In this document: positions 10,243-19,438 of the stretch, in pieces
Layout: the number at the start of each line of letters is the position of its first letter
Numbering within the stretch: position 1 is the first letter of the stretch
Source: Pseudomonas sp. GM74
GTDB taxonomy: Bacteria > Pseudomonadota > Gammaproteobacteria > Pseudomonadales > Pseudomonadaceae
Reading direction: 5' to 3'
DNA: 64,000 nucleotides
Assembly (NCBI RefSeq): GCF_000282455.1
Contig: NZ_AKJG01000055.1
Coordinates: 1-64,000, forward strand
The notes under the pieces: model-generated
Told to the model about the DNA's origin: nothing
Seen by the model: only the letters and a program-made list of their open reading frames with translations
The model's database searches: none
Made by a program: the position numbers and the translations under genes

Positions 10243-11181
10243 ATGCAAACCACCAATACGGTTTTAATGATTCGTCCGACACGTTTCTCCTTCAATCAGG
10301 ACACGGCGGCGAACAACCGCTTCCAGCGTCCGGCAACAGTCGCTGAAGACGTACAACTCAAAGCTCTTGCCGAGTTCGATGGCTATGTCGACGTGTTGCG
10401 TCGGCACGGCGTCGAAGTCCTGGTGCATAACGATCGCGAAGCACCGCATACCCCGGATTCGATCTTCCCCAACAACTGGTGGAGCAGCCACCCGGATGGC
10501 ACCCTGGTGCTGTATCCGATGCAGGGCCACAATCGACGTCTGGAGCGGGACAAGGGTGTACTCGACGGGTTGCTGGGCGAATACCGGGTCGAACAGGTGC
10601 TGGATCTGTCCAGCCTTGAAGAGCAGGAGGTTTTCCTGGAAGGCACCGGCAGCATGGTCCTGGATCGGCAACAGCGGATCTGCTACGCAGGGTATTCCAC
10701 ACGCACCCACGCCCGGGCACTGGATCAGTTGGTCACCCAATTGGGCTACGAACTGTGCGCGTTCAACGCGGTGGATCGTCAAGGCGTGGCGATTTATCAC
10801 ACCAATGTGATGATGAGCGTGGGCACGCACCTGGCCGTGGTGTGCCTGTCATCGGTTGCTGATCCCAACGAACGCCAGGCATTGCGTACGCGCCTGGAAG
10901 ACAGCGGCAAGCAGGTGATCACTCTGGATTGGGCGCAATTGGAGTCTTTCGCCGGCAACATGCTGGAGGTGCACAGCGCCGCGGGCGAGCCGCTGCTGGT
11001 GATGTCGCGCACCGCCTGGCAATCACTGGACGCCGATCAGCGTCGCTTGATCGAAACTCACACCACGCCGTTGCCGGTGAACATCGACACCATCGAGCGC
11101 ATCGGTGGCGGCAGCGCGCGCTGCATGCTGGCCGAGGTGTTCCTGCCCAGGCAATTGTCCACCCGGCAACAGGTGCGATGA
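10243..11181 (+). CDS. ctlX: Citrulline utilization hydrolase CtlX (copy 2)
   Basis: A 312-aa paralogue of the protein at 1689-2642, with the same start [12 protein letters not shown], the same [13 protein letters not shown] block, [10 protein letters not shown], and the presumed catalytic Cys in [12 protein letters not shown]. The ATG at 10243 is chosen by alignment with copy 1; the frame is open 45 codons further upstream but that part is not shared. Unlike copy 1 it stands alone downstream of the REP pair. Differences are scattered through the protein, which points to an old duplication or separate acquisition rather than a recent copy. Confidence 0.9.
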   Translation: MQTTNTVLMIRPTRFSFNQDTAANNRFQRPATVAEDVQLKALAEFDGYVDVLRRHGVEVLVHNDREAPHTPDSIFPNNWWSSHPDGTLVLYPMQGHNRRLERDKGVLDGLLGEYRVEQVLDLSSLEEQEVFLEGTGSMVLDRQQRICYAGYSTRTHARALDQLVTQLGYELCAFNAVDRQGVAIYHTNVMMSVGTHLAVVCLSSVADPNERQALRTRLEDSGKQVITLDWAQLESFAGNMLEVHSAAGEPLLVMSRTAWQSLDADQRRLIETHTTPLPVNIDTIERIGGGSARCMLAEVFLPRQLSTRQQVR

Positions 11182-11186
11182 TCGCC

Positions 11187-11209
11187 CGCCCGGCAACGAC
11201 TGCCGGGCG
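11187..11209 (+). terminator. Hairpin after ctlX copy 2
   Basis: A 9-bp perfect stem, CGCCCGGCA / TGCCGGGCG, with a 5-nt loop, begins 6 nt after the ctlX stop. No T-run follows, so its function as a terminator is only likely. Confidence 0.5.
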
Positions 11210-11360
11210 AGATGGTAAGGCGCGTTAGACGGGGAACCGGCGGGGCCAGCCGGACTCGGTGCAAGCGAGGCCGCCGTGGTCCACGAAAGCTGGAGCGTTG
11301 GCCGCTGCGGCTCGAACCGTGGCGACCTCTGCTGAGGCCGCCATTTTTCAGCTGAATTGA

Positions 11361-13019
11361 TCAGTTACCGTTTGGCAACGACAGGTTGATGCCTTCCTTC
11401 TTCAGGGCATCACGCACATATTGGAATTTCTGGTACTGCGACAGCTCCATCGGTCCGTCATAGCCCATGCTTTGCAGTTTGCGAGGCGGGTAATCGACGT
11501 AGGTTTTCATCAGTTTCATGATCGCTGCCGAGATCGGCACCATTGTCCAGGTGCGCTCGGTAAAGTTGTTCATGAAAAGGTCATAGCGCTCTTGCGGGTC
11601 TTGCCACAAGTCAAAGACCTGCGGCACGGTGGCCACATATTTTTGTGCGCCTTTCCATCCCAGGTTTGAGTCTACGGCGAGGCCGCCCGTCTGGGCGCCA
11701 TCATCGCCCCGCAGGTTGAATACAGCTTTGTAGTTCCCTACACGGGCCGCACCCGGGGACAATTCATTCTCGGTAAAGTAGAACCACTCCTTGCGCGGTG
11801 AAGGGGCGCTACCGGTGAGTACTGGCGTCATATCGTAGCTGTCGAAGATGATCGGCTGACCTTCACGGTCTTTCTCGGGCAGCTTCACGCCAGCCACAGA
11901 GGCGAACGTTGCCATCAAGTCCAGGCCACCGAGAATCTCGTGGTTTTTCGTGTCCGGCTTGATCTTGTCTGGCCAGACGGCAATGGCCGGTACCCGGTTA
12001 CCGCCCTCACGCACCGTGCCCTTGGTGCCGCGGAACGGGGTATAGCCGGCGTCCGGATAAACGTCCTGCCAGGCCCCGTTGTCAGTGGTGTAAACCACCA
12101 ACGTGTTCTTATCCAGCCCCAGCGCCTTGAGCTTGTCCATGATGCGGCCGATGTGGGTATCGAGTTCGACGATGGAGTCGGCGTATTTGGATTTGGACAT
12201 GGACTTATGAATGAACTCCGGAGCCGGCATATTCGGCTGGTGGACTTTCATGAAGTTGACGTTGATGAAAAACGGCTTGTCGGATTTGGCCGCCGTGTCG
12301 AGAAACTCAAGGGCAGCTTTTTCGACATAGTTATCAAAGAACGGAATGCCGACCACGCCGGGTTTACCATCCACGACGGGCGTGTCCACGTACTGGCCAT
12401 TGACCTTGAACTCTTCAACCGGTTTTTCGCCGGCCTTGCCGGACAACGCGCCTTTGGTCACCTTCTGGAACATCGCGCGGGTTTCCGGATCCATGTCGGG
12501 GAACCACGTTGGGTCCGCGTAGGTATAGGCATTGAGGTGATACAGGCCGACGTACTTCATCACGTCATAACCCTGGGCATTGGGCAGCGCATAGTCGGCT
12601 TCGCCCAAATGCCATTTGCCGGTGAAGTAGGTGTCATAGCCGCCGGTCTTCAACACGGATGCCAGCGTCCATTCGGCGGCTGGCAAACCACCGCCCTGGC
12701 CTTGAAACGCCACGGTGGTCATACCGCTGCGATTGGGGATGCGCCCGGTTTGCATGGCCGCCCGGCCAGGCGTACAGCTCGGCTGTGCATAGAAGGAGTA
12801 GAAAGTGACACCTTCTGCCGCCAATTCATCGATCTTGGGCGTTGGCATGCCGCGCCCGATCCCACCGCCGTACGGCCCCAGATCGCCGTAGCCAGTGTCA
12901 TCGGAAACGATGAACAGGATATTGGTTTTTTCTGTTTGAGCGGCGTGGGCAAGCCCGTTCAATGACAACAGTGCAGCAAACACGACAGACAACTTGAAAC
13001 GATCCGATAGCTTATCCAT
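11361..13019 (-). CDS. Periplasmic arylsulfatase (sulfatase copy 1)
   Basis: A 552-aa type I sulfatase that hydrolyses sulfate esters. A signal peptide ends near AHAA; the metal-binding pair is D40-D41 in IVSDDTGYGD. The sulfatase signature is SCTPGRAAMQTGR with C82 and R86; C82 is the residue matured to formylglycine in this family. TTDNGAWQ and GTKGTVREGGNRVPA are further active-site blocks. Substrate is not defined by sequence. It lies downstream of a secreted HAD protein on the same strand, and a second sulfatase is encoded at 20169-21881. Confidence 0.92.
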   Translation of the reverse strand: MDKLSDRFKLSVVFAALLSLNGLAHAAQTEKTNILFIVSDDTGYGDLGPYGGGIGRGMPTPKIDELAAEGVTFYSFYAQPSCTPGRAAMQTGRIPNRSGMTTVAFQGQGGGLPAAEWTLASVLKTGGYDTYFTGKWHLGEADYALPNAQGYDVMKYVGLYHLNAYTYADPTWFPDMDPETRAMFQKVTKGALSGKAGEKPVEEFKVNGQYVDTPVVDGKPGVVGIPFFDNYVEKAALEFLDTAAKSDKPFFINVNFMKVHQPNMPAPEFIHKSMSKSKYADSIVELDTHIGRIMDKLKALGLDKNTLVVYTTDNGAWQDVYPDAGYTPFRGTKGTVREGGNRVPAIAVWPDKIKPDTKNHEILGGLDLMATFASVAGVKLPEKDREGQPIIFDSYDMTPVLTGSAPSPRKEWFYFTENELSPGAARVGNYKAVFNLRGDDGAQTGGLAVDSNLGWKGAQKYVATVPQVFDLWQDPQERYDLFMNNFTERTWTMVPISAAIMKLMKTYVDYPPRKLQSMGYDGPMELSQYQKFQYVRDALKKEGINLSLPNGN

Positions 13020-13242
13020 GGCAGCAACCTCGTTGTTTCATAATGTTGGCCGGTGATGAGTGCACAACTGCATTGACCCACGTGCTTTGACCACCTAGCA
13101 ATTAGCCCAAGTACTGCATACAGACCACGATTTCTGTTGTTGCATGACCCAGTAAGGAGTAAGGCGCACGAAGGAGTCTAGTGCGGCTTTTACAGCTCAG
13201 CGGGGTATTTGCTCATACGTTAAATTCACCGGCAGCTGTGTT

Positions 13243-14322
13243 TCACTCGAATGCAAATACCTTCTTCCAATCCTTTTTCATGCTGATGACCGTCCAGCCA
13301 TCTCGCTTTGCCTGGTCATAAAGGGGTTGCGTGAAGGTGCCTACCTTGGTCTCCGGCAATGCTTGAGCCGGGCCATAGGCGTATTCGCGCTCGGCGTCGT
13401 CGTGCAGCACCAGCATCACCAGTCGCGCGCCTTGGCCGGCCTTGGTGTACTCCAGCATCTGCTTGTCACCGGTGGAGTTGCCAAAGGCCGCGTTTGGCTG
13501 ACGGCCCGTCATCAGGTAAATGTTCTCTGGCTTGCCGGCATCGTTGTCGTTGAGCACTACTTTGGGTTGTTTGATCAACTGCGGTTTACCGTTCTTGTCG
13601 TAGACATACTCGGTTGCGCCAGCACTCCCGACGACTTGTTCCGCAGGCACGCCATAGATCTCCTCGGAATAGGCGCGAACGAAGTCCTGACCACCCCCGG
13701 TGACAATGTAGGTCTTGTAGCCATTGTCACGCAGGTACTGCATGACTTCTTTCATTGGCTGATACGTCAGTTCGGTGAAAGGACGCTTCCAGCGAGGGTC
13801 GCGGGCTTCGGCCAGCCAGGCACGAACTTGCTGCTTGAACTCATCCGTAGGCATGCCGCTGAGGGTCACCATGGCGATTTTCAGGTAGTCATCGAGGGTC
13901 AGTTTTGCCATGGCGGCGCGGTCGCCCGACAGTACCGTCTTGAAGGGTTCGGCGCTGGCCAACTCCGGTTTCGCCTTGACCACCGCAGGAACGCGGCTCA
14001 GGCAATAAAACAGTTGGCTATACGCAGGATGCTCGACCCATAGCGTGCCGTCCTGGTCGAAGGTCGCGATGCGTTCGGCTGGCGAAACGAACTGGCTACC
14101 CCCTTCCTGGGTGGTCGCCTTGACGAACTCCACGATGGCTTGCTTGGCCGGCCCGTCATTCCAGGATGCCAAAGGGTCAGCCGCGAACACCGCCGTCGAA
14201 GCGATCAGGCTCAGCCCGAGTACGGCGAGGGGCGCGCCATAGCGGCATTCAACGTGCGAGCAAAGGCGCGTCCTAGTGACTGCGGAGTTCCAGGTACGCT
14301 GCACCAGAATCATGAGATTCAT
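13243..14322 (-). CDS. Secreted HAD-superfamily hydrolase (phosphoserine-phosphatase-like)
   Basis: About 359 aa with an N-terminal hydrophobic export segment (VLGLSLIASTAVFAA) and HAD motif I in ATFDQDGTLW (nucleophile and acid Asp), motif II Thr in IVTGGGQDF, and a C-terminal NDNDAGKPENI acidic motif. It probably acts on a phosphorylated or otherwise esterified substrate in the periplasm. The ATG at 14322 has AGGTGA 5 nt upstream; a GTG at 14331 is an alternative. It precedes the arylsulfatase on the same strand by 223 bp. Confidence 0.85.
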   Translation of the reverse strand: MNLMILVQRTWNSAVTRTRLCSHVECRYGAPLAVLGLSLIASTAVFAADPLASWNDGPAKQAIVEFVKATTQEGGSQFVSPAERIATFDQDGTLWVEHPAYSQLFYCLSRVPAVVKAKPELASAEPFKTVLSGDRAAMAKLTLDDYLKIAMVTLSGMPTDEFKQQVRAWLAEARDPRWKRPFTELTYQPMKEVMQYLRDNGYKTYIVTGGGQDFVRAYSEEIYGVPAEQVVGSAGATEYVYDKNGKPQLIKQPKVVLNDNDAGKPENIYLMTGRQPNAAFGNSTGDKQMLEYTKAGQGARLVMLVLHDDAEREYAYGPAQALPETKVGTFTQPLYDQAKRDGWTVISMKKDWKKVFAFE

Positions 14323-14586
14323 GAAGTTCACCTACGGTGGATGGATTAATCATTGGCGGTTACACGGCTGCTCACTCTGGAAAGGACTACAGCAGTTAGT
14401 TGGGAATCCAGTGTAGTGGGTTTGGGAATAGTTGCTGTTTCTGCACTCGGATCGAGACATTGCTCAATGCAGGAGCGGCACGGGGTGGGGCATGTCTGAG
14501 AAGTACATTCGCGAAAGGTGCAACATGAGCTAATCAGCTATACACAATATTCCACCCGGCACTTCTTCAACCGATCGAGGTTGTCA

Positions 14587-15033
14587 ATGAATTACACCAT
14601 CCCACTGACAGTGCTACTGGTCACAGTAAGTCTCTCGGGCTGCACCCGTTCATCCACCCAGTCGGTGACACTTCCCCTGAAAGCCACCCAGCAGAATGCC
14701 GGCCAGATCGCCAATACGACGCTGACTGCCGTGGACAACGAAAGCAATTTCAACTTCTACATCTCTGGCGTCCCGACAGGTACCACCATGCCGTTGCGCA
14801 TTTACACGTTCGTCAACAGAGGCAACTGCCAACAGCCAGGCCCGGTTGTTTACGAGATGAATGACAGGATTACCACTCAGCGTACTGCTCAAGCAGGTTG
14901 GACGTTTGAGCGCGTTGCCCCGGTCTCTGTGTCGGATCTGTTGTCCGGTAAATATTCCGTTGTCGTGCGCACGACACCTGAGGATGGCAGCGTCGATCTT
15001 TTTTGCGGGGATATCGCACAAGCGGCTCGGTGA
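14587..15033 (+). CDS. Small putative lipoprotein, paralogue A
   Basis: 148 aa, signal peptide with lipobox LSGC, then a family I do not recognise: NTTLTAVDNESNFNFYISGVPTGT, IYTFVNRGNCQQPGP and a C-terminal VVRTTPEDGSVDLFCGDI. Two conserved Cys (in GNCQQ and FCGD) could form a disulfide. The ATG at 14587 follows GAGG. A paralogue of the same length lies at 22160-22606, and the roughly 60 nt upstream of both starts are also alike, so the pair duplicated with its leader. Position near sulfatases suggests an envelope role, nothing more. Confidence 0.75.
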   Translation: MNYTIPLTVLLVTVSLSGCTRSSTQSVTLPLKATQQNAGQIANTTLTAVDNESNFNFYISGVPTGTTMPLRIYTFVNRGNCQQPGPVVYEMNDRITTQRTAQAGWTFERVAPVSVSDLLSGKYSVVVRTTPEDGSVDLFCGDIAQAAR

Positions 15034-15084
15034 ACGTTTTCGTTGATCGGTAAGCCAAGCGTCGCCAACGTGATTGCCGCGTAC

Positions 15085-15115
15085 GCAAGTGCCGTTGATG
15101 TTCAGCGGCACTTGC
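15085..15115. terminator. Bidirectional terminator-like hairpin
   Basis: Perfect 10-bp stem GCAAGTGCCG / CGGCACTTGC with an 11-nt loop, between convergent genes (lipoprotein A and the acyl-CoA synthetase). No long T-tract. Confidence 0.55.
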
Positions 15116-15121
15116 TCGGGC

Positions 15122-16624
15122 TTATGCAAGCAGCTGTCGCTTCAGAACCTTACCCACCGAACTGCGGGGCAAGGTGTCAATCATCTGCACCGACTTCACG
15201 CACTTGAAACCAGCCAGACGCAGGCGGCATGCCTCGATGATCGCGGCCTCACTGGTAGCGCCTGGCGACGCGGCAACGACGAAGGCTACTGGCACCTCGC
15301 CCCATCGCTCATCAGGGTGGCCGACGACGGCGACCTCGGCGACACCTGGCAACGAGGCAATAACCGCCTCCAGTTCTGCCGGGTAGATGTTCTCGCCACC
15401 GCTGATGATCATGTCCTTCAGGCGATCCACCACGTGGAGAAATCCATGCTCGTCGATACGGCCGATGTCACCGGTTCTGTACCAACCTTGGTGAATAGCT
15501 GCCTGGGAGGCTTGCGGATTACGCCAGTAGCCGGAAAACATCATCGGCCCACGACACCAGACTTCGCCGTCCAGGCCGGGAGCTAGTGGCTCCAGGCTGG
15601 ACGGATCGACGATTCTGACCTCACCAAACATCAGCACCTTGCCGTGGGAGTGGGCATGGGCGAGGCCCATTTCCTGGGTCCAAAAGGTCACCGCGCCACA
15701 AAACTCGGTAATGCCGTACACCTGCTGCACCTTCACGCCGATGGCCAGACAGTCTTCGATCAGCCTGTAGGGAACTGCCGAGGCGCCGCAGGTCACGGAA
15801 ACCAGGCTGCTGCTATCAACTTCCTGTTTTTTTGCCAGGGCCAACAATGCCTGAAGCATCACCGGCACAGTCATCAAGCTGGTGATGCGCTCGCGGGCGA
15901 TCACCTCCCAGACCTGTGTCGGGTCGAAGTCAGGCAGCAGCACCGTGGTGCAACCTTTGAACACGTTGGTCAGCATGGGTGAAAGACCGCCGATATGGAA
16001 CATCGGGGCGATCAGTAGAAAACGGTGGTCCTGATTCCATTCCAGCGTGGCGCTGTTGCTTTGCGCGGTCCAGATCAACGCTGCGTGGGAGAGCAGCGCA
16101 CCCTTGGGTTTTCCGGTAGTGCCCGAGGTGTACATGATCACTGCCGGAGCATCGCCGCCGCGGCCCAGCAACAGCGGCGCGTCCAGGCCGGTATCGGCAG
16201 TGATGCGCTCGTAGGAGCCTGGCGCTTGTTCGGTACCCTTGTTGATCAGGATCAGACCTGGACGGTCAGCTACCAATTGGCAGACGGTGGACGCGAACAC
16301 GTCCTCGAACAGCAGCGCTGCCGGTTCGCTGTCGGCCAGGATATGGCTCAGCTCGGACGCCTGAAGGCGCCAGTTGAGTACCACCAATGTGGCGCCGGCC
16401 TTCGCTACGGCAAACAGCGCGCAGGCGAGAAATTCGCTGTTCTTTGAATAGACCGCTACGCGATCGTCTTCGGCTACGCCCTGTGCAACCAGGTAATTGG
16501 CCAGGCGATTACAGCGTGCGTCGAGCTGGGCGAAGGTCCATCTTCCCGCGGGTGAAACCAGTGCTTCTCGGACTGGCGTCAAGTCGGCGCGCTGTGCCAG
16601 CAACCGTCCTAAATGTACGCTCAT
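15122..16624 (-). CDS. Acyl-CoA synthetase (AMP-forming)
   Basis: A 500-aa ANL-superfamily ligase. The P-loop motif is IMYTSGTTGKPKGALLSH, A5 is QQVYGITEFCG, A7 is GWYRTGDIGRIDEHGF, and the C-terminal catalytic Lys is in RSSVGKVLKRQL. It activates a carboxylic acid, probably a medium or long fatty acid, to its CoA thioester. GGAGAACGCC precedes the ATG, and a perfect CA motif AACAATAA (16639-16646, complement strand) directly abuts the ribosome site, which suggests Hfq/Crc catabolite repression. It is cotranscribed with the acyl-CoA dehydrogenase 39 bp upstream. Confidence 0.9.
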   Translation of the reverse strand: MSVHLGRLLAQRADLTPVREALVSPAGRWTFAQLDARCNRLANYLVAQGVAEDDRVAVYSKNSEFLACALFAVAKAGATLVVLNWRLQASELSHILADSEPAALLFEDVFASTVCQLVADRPGLILINKGTEQAPGSYERITADTGLDAPLLLGRGGDAPAVIMYTSGTTGKPKGALLSHAALIWTAQSNSATLEWNQDHRFLLIAPMFHIGGLSPMLTNVFKGCTTVLLPDFDPTQVWEVIARERITSLMTVPVMLQALLALAKKQEVDSSSLVSVTCGASAVPYRLIEDCLAIGVKVQQVYGITEFCGAVTFWTQEMGLAHAHSHGKVLMFGEVRIVDPSSLEPLAPGLDGEVWCRGPMMFSGYWRNPQASQAAIHQGWYRTGDIGRIDEHGFLHVVDRLKDMIISGGENIYPAELEAVIASLPGVAEVAVVGHPDERWGEVPVAFVVAASPGATSEAAIIEACRLRLAGFKCVKSVQMIDTLPRSSVGKVLKRQLLA

Positions 16625-16663
16625 GGCGTTCTCCTTTTTTATTGTTATGGCTAGGGGGCCAAT

Positions 16664-18328
16664 TCAGAGACGGGGCATGGCGCGCTCGATCAAGGTGCTC
16701 AGCGGTGCATTGGAATCGAGGCTGCCAAAGGCGAATCCACACTCGCTGCCCAGGCGTGCCCGGCAGAAGATGTCGGCAATCTCGTTATTGCCTGACTTGA
16801 GCAGCAGCCCGGCCTGTATTGCCAGCGCGGTGCGCTCCACCACCAGACGGCTTCGGGCCTCGAGGTTGCCAATGTCCTGGAGTGCGTTGTGCAGCCACTG
16901 CAGGTGGCTGTCATACAGCGGGTGCAGGCCTGCGGCGCTCTGCAGTTCGGCAAACAAGGCCTCACTTATCGCCGGGTCTTTGTGCAACGAGCGCAGCACA
17001 TCCAGGCATTGCACGTTACCGCTGCCTTCCCAGATGGAATTCAAAGGTGCCTGACGATACAGGCGCGGCAGGATGTTTTCTTCGACAAAGCCAATCCCGC
17101 CCAGACATTCCTGGGCCTCGTTGACGAACGCCGGGGTGCGTTTGCAAATCCAGTACTTGCCGATGGCCGTGGCGATACGAGCGAAGGCCGCTTCCTGCGG
17201 ATCGTTCGGCGAGGCATCCACGGCGCGGGCGATGCGCATCGTGAAGGCCACGGCAGCTTCACTTTCCAGTGCCAGATCGGCCAGCACGTTACGCATCAGC
17301 GGTTGTTCGATCAGTACATGGCCGAAGGCATGTCGTTGGCTGACGTGGTTCAGCGCCTGAACCAGGGCCTGGCGCATCAATGCCGAAGAAGCGATCACGC
17401 AGTCCAGTCGGGTCAGAGCGACCATCTCCAGAATGGTCGCCACCCCGCGACCTTCAGCGCCGACCAGATAGGCAGTGGCGCCCTGGAACTCCACTTCGGA
17501 GGAGGCATTGCTCCAGTCGCCCAACTTGTCTTTGAGGCGCTGGATGCGCACGGCATTGAGTGAGCCATCGGGCAGGATTCGCGGCATCAGAAAACAGCTC
17601 ACTCGCCCATTGAGCTGGGCAAGTACCAGGTGCGCATCGCACATGGGGGCAGAGAAGAAGAACTTGTGACCGACCAGTTTGAAGCTGCCATCGGCCTGAG
17701 GGTGAGCCTGGGTGGTATTGCTGCGTACATCCGAGCCACCCTGTTTTTCGGTCATGCCCATGCCCATGGTGCAGGCGCGTTTTTGCTCGACGGGTAGAGG
17801 ACGTGGATCGTAGTCCCGGGCGGTCAGTTTGGGTATCCAGATTTTTGCCAGCTCCGGGGTGTTCAACAGCGCCGGAATGGCGGCGTGGGTCATGGTCAGC
17901 GGGCAGCAGGTGCCTGCATCTGCCTGGCCATTGAGATACAACAAGGCAGCGCGCACCACATGGGCTCCGGGTTGCCCCAAGTGGTTCCACGAAAAACTGT
18001 GTACCTCGCCGCGCATCGCGTTGAGCATCAGCTGGTGGTAGGCGGGATGGAACTGCACTTCGTCAATGCGCCAGCCATAACGATCGAAGGCGTGGAGCAC
18101 GGGTTTGTTGCGATTGGCCAACTCGCCCAGCTCCATTTGCTCGCCGCCACTCATGGCACCATGGGCCGATAACTGCGCCTGCGCCCAGTCGCCGCCGTTC
18201 GCTCGCACCGCCTCGCGCAGTGGGACATCACTGTCCCAGGCGTTGTAAGCTGGCAACGGCTGCGGCTGATTGAAAACTTCGTGGGTTGAAAACGGGGTGT
18301 CGATCTTTGGCTGGATTGCGGCAGACAT
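16664..18328 (-). CDS. AidB-like acyl-CoA dehydrogenase
   Basis: A 554-aa flavoprotein of the AidB branch of acyl-CoA dehydrogenases, longer than the usual 380-aa enzymes. The FAD block is CTMGMTEKQGGSDVRSNTT, nearly as in E. coli AidB; the C-terminal half has NEAQECLGGIGFVEENILPRLYRQAPLNSIWEGSGNVQ. With the adjacent synthetase it could carry out the first steps of degrading a particular acyl substrate, although AidB homologues may also act in alkylation stress. Divergent from a PaaX-type regulator. Confidence 0.9.
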   Translation of the reverse strand: MSAAIQPKIDTPFSTHEVFNQPQPLPAYNAWDSDVPLREAVRANGGDWAQAQLSAHGAMSGGEQMELGELANRNKPVLHAFDRYGWRIDEVQFHPAYHQLMLNAMRGEVHSFSWNHLGQPGAHVVRAALLYLNGQADAGTCCPLTMTHAAIPALLNTPELAKIWIPKLTARDYDPRPLPVEQKRACTMGMGMTEKQGGSDVRSNTTQAHPQADGSFKLVGHKFFFSAPMCDAHLVLAQLNGRVSCFLMPRILPDGSLNAVRIQRLKDKLGDWSNASSEVEFQGATAYLVGAEGRGVATILEMVALTRLDCVIASSALMRQALVQALNHVSQRHAFGHVLIEQPLMRNVLADLALESEAAVAFTMRIARAVDASPNDPQEAAFARIATAIGKYWICKRTPAFVNEAQECLGGIGFVEENILPRLYRQAPLNSIWEGSGNVQCLDVLRSLHKDPAISEALFAELQSAAGLHPLYDSHLQWLHNALQDIGNLEARSRLVVERTALAIQAGLLLKSGNNEIADIFCRARLGSECGFAFGSLDSNAPLSTLIERAMPRL

Positions 18329-18358
18329 GGGCGGGTTTCTCCGTGATAGGTCTGGAGA

Positions 18359-18400
18359 AAATTACACGCAATGTATTTTTTATGTCAATCACTGTAATTT
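18359..18400. promoter_or_regulatory. Candidate operator between dehydrogenase and PaaX-type regulator
   Basis: An inverted repeat AAATTACA (18359-18366) and TGTAATTT (18393-18400), 26 nt apart, lies in the AT-rich divergent promoter region. Placement suggests a binding site for the adjacent PaaX-type repressor. The 8-nt arms are exact but could be chance in AT-rich sequence. Confidence 0.4.
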
Positions 18401-18453
18401 ACGATAATTCATCAGGTGCGTGCCGAATCGTGCCTGGAGGGGAGGACTGTTTC

Positions 18454-19272
18454 TTGTTGGAACCCGCTTCAGACGAGCTCGAAAACCCGACGCCAACGCC
18501 GCGTCAGTTGATCCTCAAATTGCTCCTGGTTGTCGAAGGTGGTGAGCTGGATGTCACCAGCGCCGTGCGCGCCTGTGCTTTGTTTGGTCTGTCTGCGAAC
18601 AACACACGCGTTGCCCTTGCCCGGTTGCAGAGCGCCGAACTGATCGAAACTGTCGTGCGCGGCGCCTACCGTCTTGGCCAGGCCGGCAGAGCGCTGGGCG
18701 AAGAGATAGGCGCCTGGCGTCAGGCCGAAACGCGTCTGCGGGAGTGGGATGGCAGCTGGGTGGTGGCGCTTACGGCGGCCCTGGGCCGCAGCGATCGCAA
18801 AGCATTGCGTGCCCGAGAGCGCGCATTCGGATTGGTGGGCTTGCGCGAACTGGATGACGGGCTGTTTATCCGCCCTGATAACCTGGACGGCGGAGTGGCG
18901 CACACACGCGAACGTCTGCTGTCACTTGGCGTGGAAAACTCGACGGCGGTGTTCCAGGCGCAGCAGTTCGATCCGCAGCGAGACGCCCGGGCCCGGTTGC
19001 TGTGGGACGCCAGTGAGTTGCAGAAAACCTACAGGGACGGCCAACGCACGCTGCAGGCGTCGATGGCGCGCTTGGCCGGTATGCCGATTGAGGATGCTGC
19101 CCGTGAGGCGTATGTGCTGGGGGACCAGGCCATGCGCCAGATCGTGTTCGACCCGATGCTTCCTGAGCCTTTGGTGGACTCCGCGCACCGTCGTTCCTTC
19201 CGCGAGCTGGTCAAGCGATATGACGATGTCGGCCACCAGGTCTGGCGCGACTTTCTCGCCCGGGGCAGATGA
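18454..19272 (+). CDS. PaaX-family transcriptional regulator
   Basis: About 272 aa, with an N-terminal winged helix (TPRQLILKLLLVVEGGELDVTSAVRACALFGLSANNTRVALARLQSAELIE) and a PaaX-like C-terminal part. PaaX-type proteins are repressors that sense acyl- or aryl-CoA compounds. A TTG start at 18454 is proposed because GGAGG lies 8 nt upstream; the ATG at 18382 has no ribosome site and falls within the candidate operator. It probably controls the divergent dehydrogenase/synthetase operon. Confidence 0.8.
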   Translation: MLEPASDELENPTPTPRQLILKLLLVVEGGELDVTSAVRACALFGLSANNTRVALARLQSAELIETVVRGAYRLGQAGRALGEEIGAWRQAETRLREWDGSWVVALTAALGRSDRKALRARERAFGLVGLRELDDGLFIRPDNLDGGVAHTRERLLSLGVENSTAVFQAQQFDPQRDARARLLWDASELQKTYRDGQRTLQASMARLAGMPIEDAAREAYVLGDQAMRQIVFDPMLPEPLVDSAHRRSFRELVKRYDDVGHQVWRDFLARGR

Positions 19273-19438
19273 AACCCAGGCGATAGTTTCGCCTGCCGGC
19301 TGCCGTTATGCACGGCTGTAAAAGGCCCCAAAGCTGCCGATGACAACACACGGAAATCGGACAATGGCACTGACTTGAGTTGAGTTGTTCCTGATCAGCT
19401 AAGGTAATTCCTACACCACACGCCTGGGCAGATCATTC

